The notes under the pieces: model-generated | What the model saw: only the letters and a program-made list of their open reading frames with translations | Database searches by the model: none | Told to the model about the DNA's origin: nothing | Part shown: piece by piece, positions 30,993 through 38,647 of the stretch | Layout: each line of letters begins with the position of its first letter | How positions within the stretch are numbered: the first letter of the stretch is position 1 | Assembly (NCBI RefSeq): GCF_019038435.1 | Contig: NZ_JAGPOX010000064.1 | Span: 1-52,896 of the forward strand | Source: Nocardia alni | Lineage (GTDB): Bacteria; Actinomycetota; Actinomycetes; Mycobacteriales; Mycobacteriaceae | Length of the DNA: 52,896 bases | Direction of reading: 5' to 3' | Made by a program: the position numbers and the translations under genes

Positions 30993-31802
30993 TTACCGGC
31001 GAACCCATGCCTGGGCGGTATCGGCGAGATTCCACCACGCGACAGACCGGGGGTCTTCGGATTCCAGTGTCCAATCGGCCGACAGGGCGTCGAAGAACGC
31101 GTCGTCGGCGGTCTTGCCGCCCTTCGGCTCGCCGATGTAGATCAGGCGGTCGCCTTCGAATTCGGCCAGAGCGGTGGAGGCCATGGGATCTTCCCAGCCC
31201 GGTGGCCAGCACAGGAACAGGACATCGTCCGCCGAGGTGGTGTACGCGGTGTGGTCGTCGACGGGGTGCCACACGTCGCGCCGGCCGGCGGCGCTGGGAA
31301 ACGAGAGGTTCGTGGTGGCGTCGGGGGGCTGGGAGTCGTACGCCTCGATCCGCACGCCGGCGCGGGCCAGCTGCGCGGCCCAGTAGCCGCGTCCCGCGCC
31401 GATCTCGACCACGCGGTGACCGGCGCAGCGGTCGGCGATCCAGGCGATGGTGTCGGGGGCCGGGACGGCATAGGCGAATGTGGTTTGCAGGATGGTCTGC
31501 GCGAAGCCGAGCCGGGCGCTGCCTCGGGACCGGCCGCCGTCTACCCGGCGGCGGCCCTGCACGGCCGAAACCGAGGGCGCGACGATATCCCAGTACGGAT
31601 TGGCCGACTCGTCGCTGGTCAGGTAGTGCACGAAGCGCAGGTCGAACGCCGCGTCGGCGCGGTCGTCGCCGGTCCCGGGCAGTATCGGGGCGGCGTCCAG
31701 GTACTCGGCCACCGACGGGTACTCGGCCTTCAGACGCTGCGCGTCGTCGAGCAACGCGGCGAGTTGCTCCCGCCGCCCGGCCGTGAGAATGAGATCAACC
31801 AC
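30993..31802 (-). CDS. Class I SAM-dependent methyltransferase-like protein
   Basis: 269 aa. A Rossmann-like domain starts around residue 130 with VVEIGAGRGYWAAQLARAG, the glycine-rich SAM-binding motif. YDSQPP and VLFLCWPPGW follow, where other methyltransferases have catalytic motif IV. The first 120 residues are helical and of unknown role. No signal peptide is seen. It is the first chromosomal gene right of the tRNA and has its own transcript, with no gene in the 246 bases before the tRNA. The substrate cannot be told. Similar proteins occur in Nocardia and Mycobacterium as uncharacterised genes. Confidence 0.7.
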   Translation of the reverse strand: MVDLILTAGRREQLAALLDDAQRLKAEYPSVAEYLDAAPILPGTGDDRADAAFDLRFVHYLTSDESANPYWDIVAPSVSAVQGRRRVDGGRSRGSARLGFAQTILQTTFAYAVPAPDTIAWIADRCAGHRVVEIGAGRGYWAAQLARAGVRIEAYDSQPPDATTNLSFPSAAGRRDVWHPVDDHTAYTTSADDVLFLCWPPGWEDPMASTALAEFEGDRLIYIGEPKGGKTADDAFFDALSADWTLESEDPRSVAWWNLADTAQAWVRR

Positions 31803-31853
31803 GCATTCGATTGTCGCGCAGCGTGATCTGTGGAATCACCGAAACGGCGAGGG

Positions 31854-32342
31854 TCAGCTCTGCGGTGAGTAGGGCTGTTGCCCAGGGGTGCCTGGCTGTG
31901 CCGGGTAGCCGGGGTACTGCGGCCCGTAGCCGGGCTGTTGGAAAGCGCCTGCTTGACCCGGGTAATTCTGGTTCTGCGGGTATTCCTGGTTCTGGGGGTA
32001 GCCGGGTGCGGCGGGATATCCGGGCTGGTTCTGCGGATATCCCGGGTTCATCGGCGGCGCTGCGAATGCGTTGTAGCCCTGTTGGTTCGGATAACCGGGC
32101 GCCTGCACCGGATCGTAGGGGCCGGGCTGGTAGCCCACTGAGTTGATATTGATGGTTCCGGACTGTCGCCTGGACCGCAGATAGACCCGCACTCCGATGG
32201 CCGCGGCGAGAACGACCAGCACACCGATCAGGCCGAAGGCGTAGGAGGCGGCGTGGATCAGGACCCGAATCAGCAGAAACAGGACCACGAAGCCGAGGAA
32301 GGCCCCGATGCGGACGAGGACGCTGCGGTTGTTGGATCTCAT
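31854..32342 (-). CDS. Membrane protein with Pro-Gly-Tyr-Pro repeat tail
   Basis: 162 aa from the ATG at 32342, with GGGGA close upstream. Two membrane helices (IGAFLGFVVLFLLIRVLI and AFGLIGVLVVLAAAIGVRVYL) are followed by a tail of about 90 residues. The tail is rich in PGYPQN, NYPGQ and QPGYGPQYPGYP units. Pro/Tyr/Gln tails like this are common in actinobacterial membrane proteins and are disordered. No enzyme domain is visible. Confidence 0.7.
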   Translation of the reverse strand: MRSNNRSVLVRIGAFLGFVVLFLLIRVLIHAASYAFGLIGVLVVLAAAIGVRVYLRSRRQSGTININSVGYQPGPYDPVQAPGYPNQQGYNAFAAPPMNPGYPQNQPGYPAAPGYPQNQEYPQNQNYPGQAGAFQQPGYGPQYPGYPAQPGTPGQQPYSPQS

Positions 32343-32571
32343 GGAATCCCCCGAGTGACGGTGTGTTTCGGTAAACGTACCCAAACCACGGCCGGAGGTA
32401 AATCGGTATTCTCACTACCGGGCGGCCTGCGCTGCGCGGCCGATCCCGTCATACTGGTAACAGTTCGGCCACCATTGGGGTTGGGTAGGGCTGAGGCGGT
32501 GCGGATCGGGAACTCTTGACCCACTCGACCAGCATTTTCACCGCGCGAGGGGGACAACAGGAGGTCCGATA

Positions 32572-32748
32572 ATGAACAAGCTCACCTGCGGCGACTGCTG
32601 GCGCCGCGATCACTTGACCTTCACCCAACGTCTGGACCCGGCCTACAACCGCCGCAGTCCACGGTATCTGTGCTCGGACCATCGCGAGCAACGCGAGGAG
32701 ATGGGCCTGTATGCCGGTGACCCTCGACAGGGGGATCGCGCGGCCTGA
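32572..32748 (+). CDS. Small Cys/His-rich protein, 58 aa
   Basis: A strong ribosome site (AGGAGGT, seven bases) precedes the ATG at 32572. The product begins MNKLTCGDCWRRDH and later has RYLCSDHREQREEMG. The CxxC pair and the later Cys-x-x-His could bind one zinc ion as a small zinc ribbon. It is short and family unknown. Codon third positions are GC-rich, as expected for a real gene here. Confidence 0.6.
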   Translation: MNKLTCGDCWRRDHLTFTQRLDPAYNRRSPRYLCSDHREQREEMGLYAGDPRQGDRAA

Positions 32749-32883
32749 ACCCGGCCGGTACGCGTGCGCGCCGCGCACGATTATGAGGTTGCTGAGAACA
32801 CGGCAATCCCCATGGCAGCCACCGTATGTCGTGACTAGAGTCGCGAATTGCGCTGTCCGAGATGCGGACAGGGGAAGGTTGTC

Positions 32884-33204
32884 ATGGGTCTGTTCGATCT
32901 GTTCGATCACGATGGCGCGCGGGACGCCCACGACCGGGTGTACCAGGGTGAGCCGCACGAGGCCAGTTGGACCCATGAACTGGTCGCGGGCGCCGCGGGT
33001 TTCGCGGCGATGCGGATGTTCGAGAAGCATGAGGAGCGGGAGGGAAAGGTCGAGCACCACGAGATGGCCAAGGAGTTGCTCGCCGGTTTCGCCGCGGCCG
33101 AGGGCGACAAGCTGTTCGAGACCAAGGGATTGAACTGGCTCGATCGCGAGCGCTTCGACAACCATGCACGCGAGCAGGCGTACTCGCTGTACGACCAGCG
33201 CTGA
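32884..33204 (+). CDS. CipC/DUF3759-like protein
   Basis: 106 aa. The ATG at 32884 follows GGGGAAGG. The sequence MGLFDLFDHDGARDAHDRVY, then SWTHELVAGAAGFAAM, then HEMAKELLAGFAAAEGDKL and ETKGLNWLDR matches the CipC family, first noted as a concanamycin-induced protein in Aspergillus and also present in actinobacteria. Its biochemical role is unknown. It is a small soluble helical protein and stands alone on the plus strand. Confidence 0.78.
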   Translation: MGLFDLFDHDGARDAHDRVYQGEPHEASWTHELVAGAAGFAAMRMFEKHEEREGKVEHHEMAKELLAGFAAAEGDKLFETKGLNWLDRERFDNHAREQAYSLYDQR

Positions 33205-33322
33205 CGCTGCCCCCAGCGAACGTATTCCGCAGGCCCGGGGCGCGAGTCCCGGGCCTGCGGCATGCTGTGATCCGATCATCCGGGACTGGCGCGGCGTGGC
33301 GCGCGGATGGTTCGATCGACTC

Positions 33323-33790
33323 ATGACCGACAGCAGCGAGGCCCCAGGTACACCCCGGATCGTGAGCGCGAATCGTGAGATCGCGGCGGGCGCCGCCGAG
33401 ATCTTCGAGTTGATCGCCGATCCCGCGCAGCAGCCGCGCTGGGACGGCAACGCCAACCTGGCCCAGGCCGCCGACGGCCAGCGGGTCCACAGCATCGGCG
33501 AGGCGTTCCTGATGGAGAACACCTCGGGCGGTATCCGCGAGAACCATGTGGTGGAGTTCGAAGAGGGACGGCGCATCGCCTGGCTGCCCGCACCGCAGGA
33601 GCAGAAGCCGCCGGGGCACCTGTGGCGCTGGGAACTCGAACCTGTGGCCGACGATCGCACGCGGGTGACCCACACCTACGACTGGACCGACCTGAACGAC
33701 GAATCCCGCATGCAGCGGGCACGGGAGACCACCGCCGACAAACTCCGCGCCTCGCTCGACCGGCTGGCCGAACTCGCGGAAACGCGCTGA
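33323..33790 (+). CDS. SRPBCC (START-like) family protein
   Basis: 155 aa from the ATG at 33323. The pattern is typical of polyketide-cyclase/START-like folds that bind hydrophobic ligands: SANREIAAGAAEIFELIADPAQQPRWDG (about residues 15-42), then ENHVVEFEEGRRIAW, RWELEPVADDRTRVTHTYDW, and a long C-terminal helix. No catalytic residues can be assigned. It stands alone, convergent with the next gene. Confidence 0.8.
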   Translation: MTDSSEAPGTPRIVSANREIAAGAAEIFELIADPAQQPRWDGNANLAQAADGQRVHSIGEAFLMENTSGGIRENHVVEFEEGRRIAWLPAPQEQKPPGHLWRWELEPVADDRTRVTHTYDWTDLNDESRMQRARETTADKLRASLDRLAELAETR

Positions 33791-33826
33791 ACGCCAACGT
33801 ATGGCGGGTGAGTCGAGTAACAGAGG

Positions 33827-33891
33827 CCGAGCACTCCACAGGTGAATCCGAACTCGCGCAACGTGTCCGGATTCACACAGGGAGTGCTCGG
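33827..33891. terminator. Composite stem-loop between convergent genes
   Basis: Outer arms CCGAGCACTCC and GGAGTGCTCGG (11 bases) enclose inner arms GTGAATCCG and CGGATTCAC (9 bases), separated by short bulges. It lies between the rightward SRPBCC gene and the leftward VirB2-like gene and can serve both. No T-tract is evident. Confidence 0.6.
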
Positions 33892-33907
33892 TCCTCGAGC
33901 CCGCGTG

Positions 33908-34207
33908 TCAGCCTATGGCGGCATTCATGATCGTGCCCGCGCTGGTGGCTATGATTCCGCCGATCATGGCTCCCGCCACCATCTTCGGCGACTGGGACAC
34001 GCCGCCACCGGCCCACTTCTCCCACGCGAAATGGCCACCGGCGTAGACGATCGCGAGGATGCCGGACAGGATCACGAACCAGGTGAAATATCGCACCAGC
34101 GTTAACAGCTTGTCCGCCACGGGCGGCGTTTGGGGTGTGGGGTTGCCGAGCTGCGCGAGGACGGCGTCGTGCGCGAGGACGGCGTCGTGCAGGGCCACGA
34201 GAATCAT
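33908..34207 (-). CDS. Orphan VirB2-like membrane protein outside the ICE
   Basis: 99 aa from the ATG at 34207; an upstream GTG at 34252 would add 15 residues. Two membrane helices match the transfer-operon protein encoded at 12260-12544: LLTLVRYFTWFVILSGILAIVYAGG, FAWEKW, QSPKMVAGAMIGGIIATSAGTIMNAA. The N-terminus instead carries LAHDAVLAHDAVLAQLG, produced by an 18-bp tandem repeat. No other transfer gene is near. It is either a leftover from an earlier element or a domesticated host gene. Confidence 0.65.
   Translation of the reverse strand: MILVALHDAVLAHDAVLAQLGNPTPQTPPVADKLLTLVRYFTWFVILSGILAIVYAGGHFAWEKWAGGGVSQSPKMVAGAMIGGIIATSAGTIMNAAIG
34153..34188. repeat. Two tandem copies of an 18-bp unit inside the orphan VirB2-like gene
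   Basis: GCGCGAGGACGGCGTCGT is repeated exactly twice head to tail (34153-34170 and 34171-34188). The copy number sets whether LAHDAV appears once or twice in the protein. The reading frame is kept because 18 is a multiple of three, so slippage here would vary the N-terminal length without breaking the gene. Confidence 0.8.
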
Positions 34208-34406
34208 GGCGAACTCTTTTCGCTGTTCGTAATCTTGCTGAGCATCTGTCACGAGAATGGTAGTCGCAGAGGATGATTGACTGCTAGTTAACCGAATTAC
34301 CTGACATGACAACGATGTTGCTCCTGGACCGGTTGGTTCGGTCCGTCGGTCGCCGGAATCCCTGGGCAGCGGCGTATTGCCGGGTGGTGTTTGGTTGACT
34401 GGGGGC

Positions 34407-35027
34407 ATGGGCGAGCGGTTTGTGAAGATCTGCGGGTTGCGGACCGAGCGGGACGTGGAGACGGCCGTGGCGGCCGGGGCCGATGCCATCGGATTCGTGT
34501 TGGCGGCGAACAGCCCGCGAACGGTGGACGCGCAGACCGCCCACGGGCTCGCCGAGCTGGTGCCCGAACATGTGCTGACGGTGGGGGTCTTCCGCGGCCA
34601 GTCGGTGGCGCGAGTGCTCGAACTGACCGAGCGCAGCGGTATCCGCGCTGTTCAGCTGCACGGCGACGAGGGCCCCGATTACTACCGCGGGCTGCGGAGC
34701 CCGGGCCGCACCCTCATCCGCGCCGTCGCAGCCGGTCGGACCCCGCCCCACCTCGGTGAATACGGCGAGGACCTGCTGTTGCTGGACGCACCGGAACCGG
34801 GCTCGGGCAAACCCTGGAACTGGGCATCGCCCGATTTCGTCACCCCGCGGGGCCGCTGGCTACTCGCCGGCGGCCTGCACCCGGGCAATGTCCGCGCGGC
34901 ACTCGAGGCGACCGGCGCCTGGGGCGTGGACGTGTCCAGCGGAGTCGAGAGCGAGCGGGGCGTCAAATCCCCCGACTTGATCCGCGCCTTCCTCGCCGCG
35001 GCGCGAGGCGGCAGGCCTACGGAATAG
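34407..35027 (+). CDS. trpF: Phosphoribosylanthranilate isomerase (TrpF type)
   Basis: 206 aa. The beta/alpha barrel begins FVKICGLRTERDVETAVAAGADAIGFV, has the phosphate-binding LLAGGLHPGNVRAAL and VDVSSGVESERGVKSPDLI, all TrpF signatures. Cys in KICGL and Asp in LLLLDAPEPG are the expected catalytic pair. It converts N-(5-phosphoribosyl)anthranilate to CdRP in tryptophan synthesis. Many actinobacteria lack TrpF and use the bifunctional PriA isomerase, so a stand-alone trpF far from other trp genes is notable. The start has no strong ribosome site. Confidence 0.88.
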   Translation: MGERFVKICGLRTERDVETAVAAGADAIGFVLAANSPRTVDAQTAHGLAELVPEHVLTVGVFRGQSVARVLELTERSGIRAVQLHGDEGPDYYRGLRSPGRTLIRAVAAGRTPPHLGEYGEDLLLLDAPEPGSGKPWNWASPDFVTPRGRWLLAGGLHPGNVRAALEATGAWGVDVSSGVESERGVKSPDLIRAFLAAARGGRPTE

Positions 35028-35478
35028 CCGGCGAGCCGCCGGGAGCGACCGGAAGTCCGGCCGCCTTCCATGCGCGGAAGCCGCCGATCAGGTCGGTGGC
35101 GTGGTGCAGGCCCAGGTCGTGGGCATCGGCGGCGGCCAGGCTCGAGGCGTAGCCCTCGTTGCAGACCAGTACCACCGGGGTGTCGGCGGTGAGGCCGGGC
35201 AGGCGGTGCTCGCCGGTCGGGTCCAAGCGCCATTCCAGCACGATGCGCTCCACGATCACCGCGCCGGGAATCTCACCCTCGGCCAGCCGGTTCGCGTGTG
35301 GACGAAGGTCGACGACAAGGGCGCCCTCGTGCTGCAGTGTTGCCGCCCGTTCGGGTTCGACCCGCTGCAATCGTGCCCTGGCCCGGGTGAGCATCTCCTC
35401 GGCGCTGATGAGTCCACGGTCCTTTCCGGTCTCGGGTGCGCGATTCGCGGGCGCGGGGTTTCCCAGGTCCGGGCGCAC
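35017..35478 (-). CDS. Rhodanese-domain sulfurtransferase
   Basis: 153 aa from a GTG at 35478. A single rhodanese domain shows GALVVDLRPHANRLAEGEIPGAV and the active-site loop VVLVCNEGYASSLAA, with Cys in CNEGYAS as the persulfide-carrying residue, and ends DLIGGFRAWKAAGLPV. It lies downstream of a cysteine dioxygenase on the same strand, a common pairing in actinobacteria that points to sulfur handling after cysteine oxidation. A hairpin separates the two genes. The stop overlaps the converging trpF end by 11 bases. Confidence 0.82.
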   Translation of the reverse strand: MRPDLGNPAPANRAPETGKDRGLISAEEMLTRARARLQRVEPERAATLQHEGALVVDLRPHANRLAEGEIPGAVIVERIVLEWRLDPTGEHRLPGLTADTPVVLVCNEGYASSLAAADAHDLGLHHATDLIGGFRAWKAAGLPVAPGGSPAIP

Positions 35479-35504
35479 GGTTCGGGGCGTACTGTACTCG
35501 CGGG

Positions 35505-35539
35505 CCGACGCGGCCGGTTGTGGGAACCGGCCGCGTCGG
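35505..35539 (-). terminator. 15-bp perfect stem-loop between cysteine dioxygenase and rhodanese genes
   Basis: CCGACGCGGCCGGTT and AACCGGCCGCGTCGG are perfect arms with a five-base loop. There is no T-tract. It may reduce read-through and set a lower level of the rhodanese, or stabilise the upstream message. Confidence 0.6.
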
Positions 35540-35550
35540 GCGGCTTACGC

Positions 35551-36081
35551 CTAGTGGTCCACGCCCGTGAAATCGGCGAGTGTGCGGTACTCGCGCACCG
35601 GCCGCAGGGGCGGGGAGTACGCGTGTACCGAGGCCGCCGGCGCGGCGCCCATGTTGTGGAGTTGGTGGGCACGGCCGGGGCCGAATGCGACGGTGTCCCC
35701 GGCTCGCCACTGCGCCGCGCGGACCGGGCCGTCGGAGTGCCGGTACTGTTCGTTCAGCTCGCCGAGGGTCACGGTGAAGGCCCCCGACGCCCCACCGTGA
35801 TCGTGCGGCTCCGTGCCCTGTCCGGGGGCCCACGACAGCAGCCACAGCTCGACGCCCATCGTCAGCGCGAGGCGGGCCCACCAGCGCTGCCCGGCCTCGA
35901 ACCGCACGATATCGCTCAATCGCGTCGCTAATTCGGACGCCACCACGTCAGTGAGGTCGTGTAGCTCGGCCGGGGACCACAGCATGCGATCCTCGCGCAC
36001 GGCCTGGTGTAATAACGGCACATCGACGCCCGGATGAATGTCCTTGGCGTGCTTGAGCTTCACCGGTAGCGACGTCGTCAA
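35551..36081 (-). CDS. Cysteine dioxygenase-type cupin
   Basis: 176 aa from a TTG at 36081, six bases after GGAGG; a GTG seven codons later is the alternative. The cupin core holds EPHDHGGASGAFTV, where the two histidines bind iron, followed by YRHSDGPVRAAQWRAGDTVAFGPGRAHQLHNM with the third metal-binding His. The layout is bacterial cysteine dioxygenase, which oxidises cysteine to cysteine sulfinate. The downstream rhodanese supports a sulfur role. 169 bases with no gene separate it from the exporter. Confidence 0.85.
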   Translation of the reverse strand: MTTSLPVKLKHAKDIHPGVDVPLLHQAVREDRMLWSPAELHDLTDVVASELATRLSDIVRFEAGQRWWARLALTMGVELWLLSWAPGQGTEPHDHGGASGAFTVTLGELNEQYRHSDGPVRAAQWRAGDTVAFGPGRAHQLHNMGAAPAASVHAYSPPLRPVREYRTLADFTGVDH

Positions 36082-36250
36082 ATCCTGCCTCCCATGGTCG
36101 TGCGGGCAACCAGGGGCGGGTCCCCGGTGCACCGGCCGAGCAGAATTATGCGCCGATAACCCTGCCATGCCATCGGCCAAGATCAGCGTGAATAAAACCA
36201 GGGCGCGTCGCCCCAGCCCTGGGAACCATCCCGCCCTCGCACGGTGATCA

Positions 36251-37696
36251 TCATGGGGCGGCCGACTCCGTCCGGCGCGTGACCAGCGCGATGAGTGCCC
36301 CGACGAAGCACAGTGCGCAGATGATCGACCACAGCACCATGAAGGCGTGTTCGCTGGGCTGCCCGGTGTGGTGCGGCCCGGCGTGGGGGAGCAGGTAGCT
36401 GCTCAGGATCGAGGCCGCCACCGCGGAACCCAGTGCGCCGCCGATGGTTCGGAAGTTCATACACAGGCCCATCGCGATGCCCAGGCGGGCTGCGGGCGCG
36501 GCCTCGGCGACCATGATCGGGACGCCGGCCAGGGCCACGCCGCCGCCGAATCCGGCGATCAGATAGAAGATCACGAACAGCCCCAGCGCGGTATGCCACC
36601 CGAGGACCAGCAGGTAGCCCAGGCCGACCAGGACGAACCCGATGGCCGTCGCGATACGGTAGCCGCCGACCAGTGCGGCGAATCGTCCGGCCACGATCGT
36701 GCCGGCCACCGCGGCTACCACGAGCGGGATACTCAGCGCCGCGATGCCGATCGCCTGCAGGCCGAATCCGTACCCGGTGACGTGCCGGTCCGCGGACAGG
36801 AATGTGGAGCCCGCCGCCTGGTTGCCGAAGTAGAACACGCCATAGATGAACGAGCACAACAGAATCGGCAGCATGCGACGGCTCAGCACCACGCGGGGGT
36901 CGACCAGCGGATCGGCGATCCGTCGCTCCATCAGCACCCACCCGGCCAGCACCGCGAGCGCGGCGATCAGCGGAATCAGCACCCTGGCCGAGCCCCAACT
37001 ATGGTGTTCCCCTTGGGATATGGCGAACAGCAACAGCGCCATCGCCAGCGCCAGGCCCGCCGCGCCGAGCCAATCGACCCGACCGGTCTCCTGCGGACGG
37101 GACTCCGGAAACAACGGGATGTACGACAGCGGTACGCACAGCACTGCCAGCGCGGCGGGGACCGCCAGCACCCAGTGCACCGATTCCAGCGGTTTTGCCA
37201 ACCCGCCCACGAGGATCGCGCCCACCAGAATGCCCGCGGGCAGGGTGCCCGAGGCCCAGGCGACCACGCTGCGGGCCCGTCCGGGCGGAAGCAGATCCCA
37301 GCACAGCGCGATGATCAGCGCGACGATGGCCGGTTCCGCTCCCTGTAGCACACGCCCGAGCAGCATCAACGGCAGATTCGGCGCCACCGCGATCAGTACC
37401 GATCCGACCGCGACGAATGCGATGGCCACCCGCAGCAGGCGGCGGTGCCCGTACAGATCCCCGAGCTTCCCGAATACCGGAACGCTGATGGCGGCGGCGA
37501 GCAGTTCCACCGACACGATCCAATTCAGGTCCGCCGCACCGATATTCAGCGCGGTGCGGATATTCGGCAGCAGCGGCGTGATCTCACCCTGCATGATCCC
37601 GTTGACGAACTCGAAGACCAGCAGCAGCACGATGACGCCCGTTGCCGGGAGGACGGATGTTCGCGAGCCGTCTTCACGGGCGGGCACGACAGACAT
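36251..37696 (-). CDS. MFS drug-efflux transporter, DHA2 (14-helix) type
   Basis: 481 aa from the ATG at 37696; a GTG nine codons earlier is possible. The helix count (about 14) and motif A GKLGDLYGHRR after the second helix place it in the major facilitator superfamily. LPAGILVGAILVGGLA contains the antiporter motif C region of DHA-type proton/drug antiporters. NGIMQGEITPLLPNI marks the first helix. A regulator is not adjacent. Substrates may be antibiotics or metabolites and cannot be told from sequence. Confidence 0.85.
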   Translation of the reverse strand: MSVVPAREDGSRTSVLPATGVIVLLLVFEFVNGIMQGEITPLLPNIRTALNIGAADLNWIVSVELLAAAISVPVFGKLGDLYGHRRLLRVAIAFVAVGSVLIAVAPNLPLMLLGRVLQGAEPAIVALIIALCWDLLPPGRARSVVAWASGTLPAGILVGAILVGGLAKPLESVHWVLAVPAALAVLCVPLSYIPLFPESRPQETGRVDWLGAAGLALAMALLLFAISQGEHHSWGSARVLIPLIAALAVLAGWVLMERRIADPLVDPRVVLSRRMLPILLCSFIYGVFYFGNQAAGSTFLSADRHVTGYGFGLQAIGIAALSIPLVVAAVAGTIVAGRFAALVGGYRIATAIGFVLVGLGYLLVLGWHTALGLFVIFYLIAGFGGGVALAGVPIMVAEAAPAARLGIAMGLCMNFRTIGGALGSAVAASILSSYLLPHAGPHHTGQPSEHAFMVLWSIICALCFVGALIALVTRRTESAAP

Positions 37697-37739
37697 GTGA
37701 CCATGGTGCCGGTCATCGGTCACTATGGCATTCGGGGGA

Positions 37740-38600
37740 TTACGGGCGGCGGGCGATCCAGACGAGGCGTTCGTCGCGGATGGCGAGGTTTGCCAGGGCG
37801 GTGGGGTCGGTGGCCAGGAGTGCGTCGAGGGCGGTGCGGTCGGCGGGGGCCAGGCGGTCGGCCAGACCTTCGCGCATACGGCTCAGGGTGGCGACGGCGA
37901 GGCGGACGGCGGCGTCGGACAGCGGGGGATCGACCGCGATGGTGAAGCGGTGTTCGGCCCGGATCTCGAAGCCCGCCTTGGTGATCAGGGTCGCCCAATC
38001 GGAGCCGAGGTGGGGCACGTGCGCGGCGGTCTCGTCGCCCAGGGCGGTGTGCATGCGGTCCTCGACCTCGCCGAGTTCGCCGGACAGGAAGCGGGGCATG
38101 TCGGTCAGCTCCGCCAGTGCGAACAGCCCGCCGGGGCGCAGGGCGTCGTGGATATCGCGCAGCACGCGCTGCGGGTCGGCGGTGTGGTGCAGGGAGTTGG
38201 AGGCCCATACGAGGTCGAGGTTGTGCAGGTCGGGCCAGCCCTCGTCCAGGTCGGTCCGCCGGGTGTGCACGCGTTCGGCGACGCCGCGGGCCTCGGCCTT
38301 CGCCGACAGGTGTTCGAGCATGGTCGCGGACATGTCCAGGGCCGTCACCTCGGCATCGGGGAAGCGCTGCGTGAGGGCCAGGGTGCCGGTGCCGGTCCCG
38401 CTGCCCATATCCGCGATCCGGCGGATCGGGCCGTCGGCATGGAGCTGGATCAGGGCGGTGACCTGGGGAAGGTGGTCGGGCAACGCCTCGGCGTCGAGGT
38501 CGAGGAGTTCGGCCAGGGCTGATTCGTCGTCGCCGAGGGCGCCGTGGTGGTGGGCGCTGTCCTGATGGGTGCTGTGCTGATGGTGGTCGCCGTGGCTCAT
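37740..38600 (-). CDS. Class I SAM-dependent methyltransferase with His-rich N-terminus
   Basis: 286 aa. The first 22 residues are extremely His-rich (SHGDHHQHSTHQDSAHHH) and may bind a metal or be disordered. The methyltransferase domain has IADMGSGTGTGTLAL for SAM binding, VTALDMSATML and LVWASNSLHHTADPQRVL, then LRPGGLFALAEL. It is transcribed divergently from an XRE-cupin regulator only 47 bases away, so the two share a control region. The substrate is unknown. The family resembles UbiE/COQ5-like and small-molecule methyltransferases. Confidence 0.82.
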   Translation of the reverse strand: MSHGDHHQHSTHQDSAHHHGALGDDESALAELLDLDAEALPDHLPQVTALIQLHADGPIRRIADMGSGTGTGTLALTQRFPDAEVTALDMSATMLEHLSAKAEARGVAERVHTRRTDLDEGWPDLHNLDLVWASNSLHHTADPQRVLRDIHDALRPGGLFALAELTDMPRFLSGELGEVEDRMHTALGDETAAHVPHLGSDWATLITKAGFEIRAEHRFTIAVDPPLSDAAVRLAVATLSRMREGLADRLAPADRTALDALLATDPTALANLAIRDERLVWIARRP

Positions 38601-38634
38601 GGGTCCGACGCTACCCGCCCTTGCTCAGAAAGCA

Positions 38635-38640
38635 TATAAT
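38635..38640 (+). promoter_or_regulatory. TATAAT -10 box of a probably leaderless regulator mRNA
   Basis: A perfect TATAAT ends seven bases before the ATG at 38648, so transcription should start at or next to the start codon. No ribosome site is present. Leaderless messages are common in this group of bacteria. No convincing -35 hexamer is seen at 17 bases. Confidence 0.6.
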
Positions 38641-38647
38641 CTTGCCT

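Noticed and set aside
31890..32140. Repeated PGYPQN codons seen as a possible CRISPR-like array
   Set aside because: Units vary, there are no unique spacers, and they lie in frame in a membrane-protein tail.
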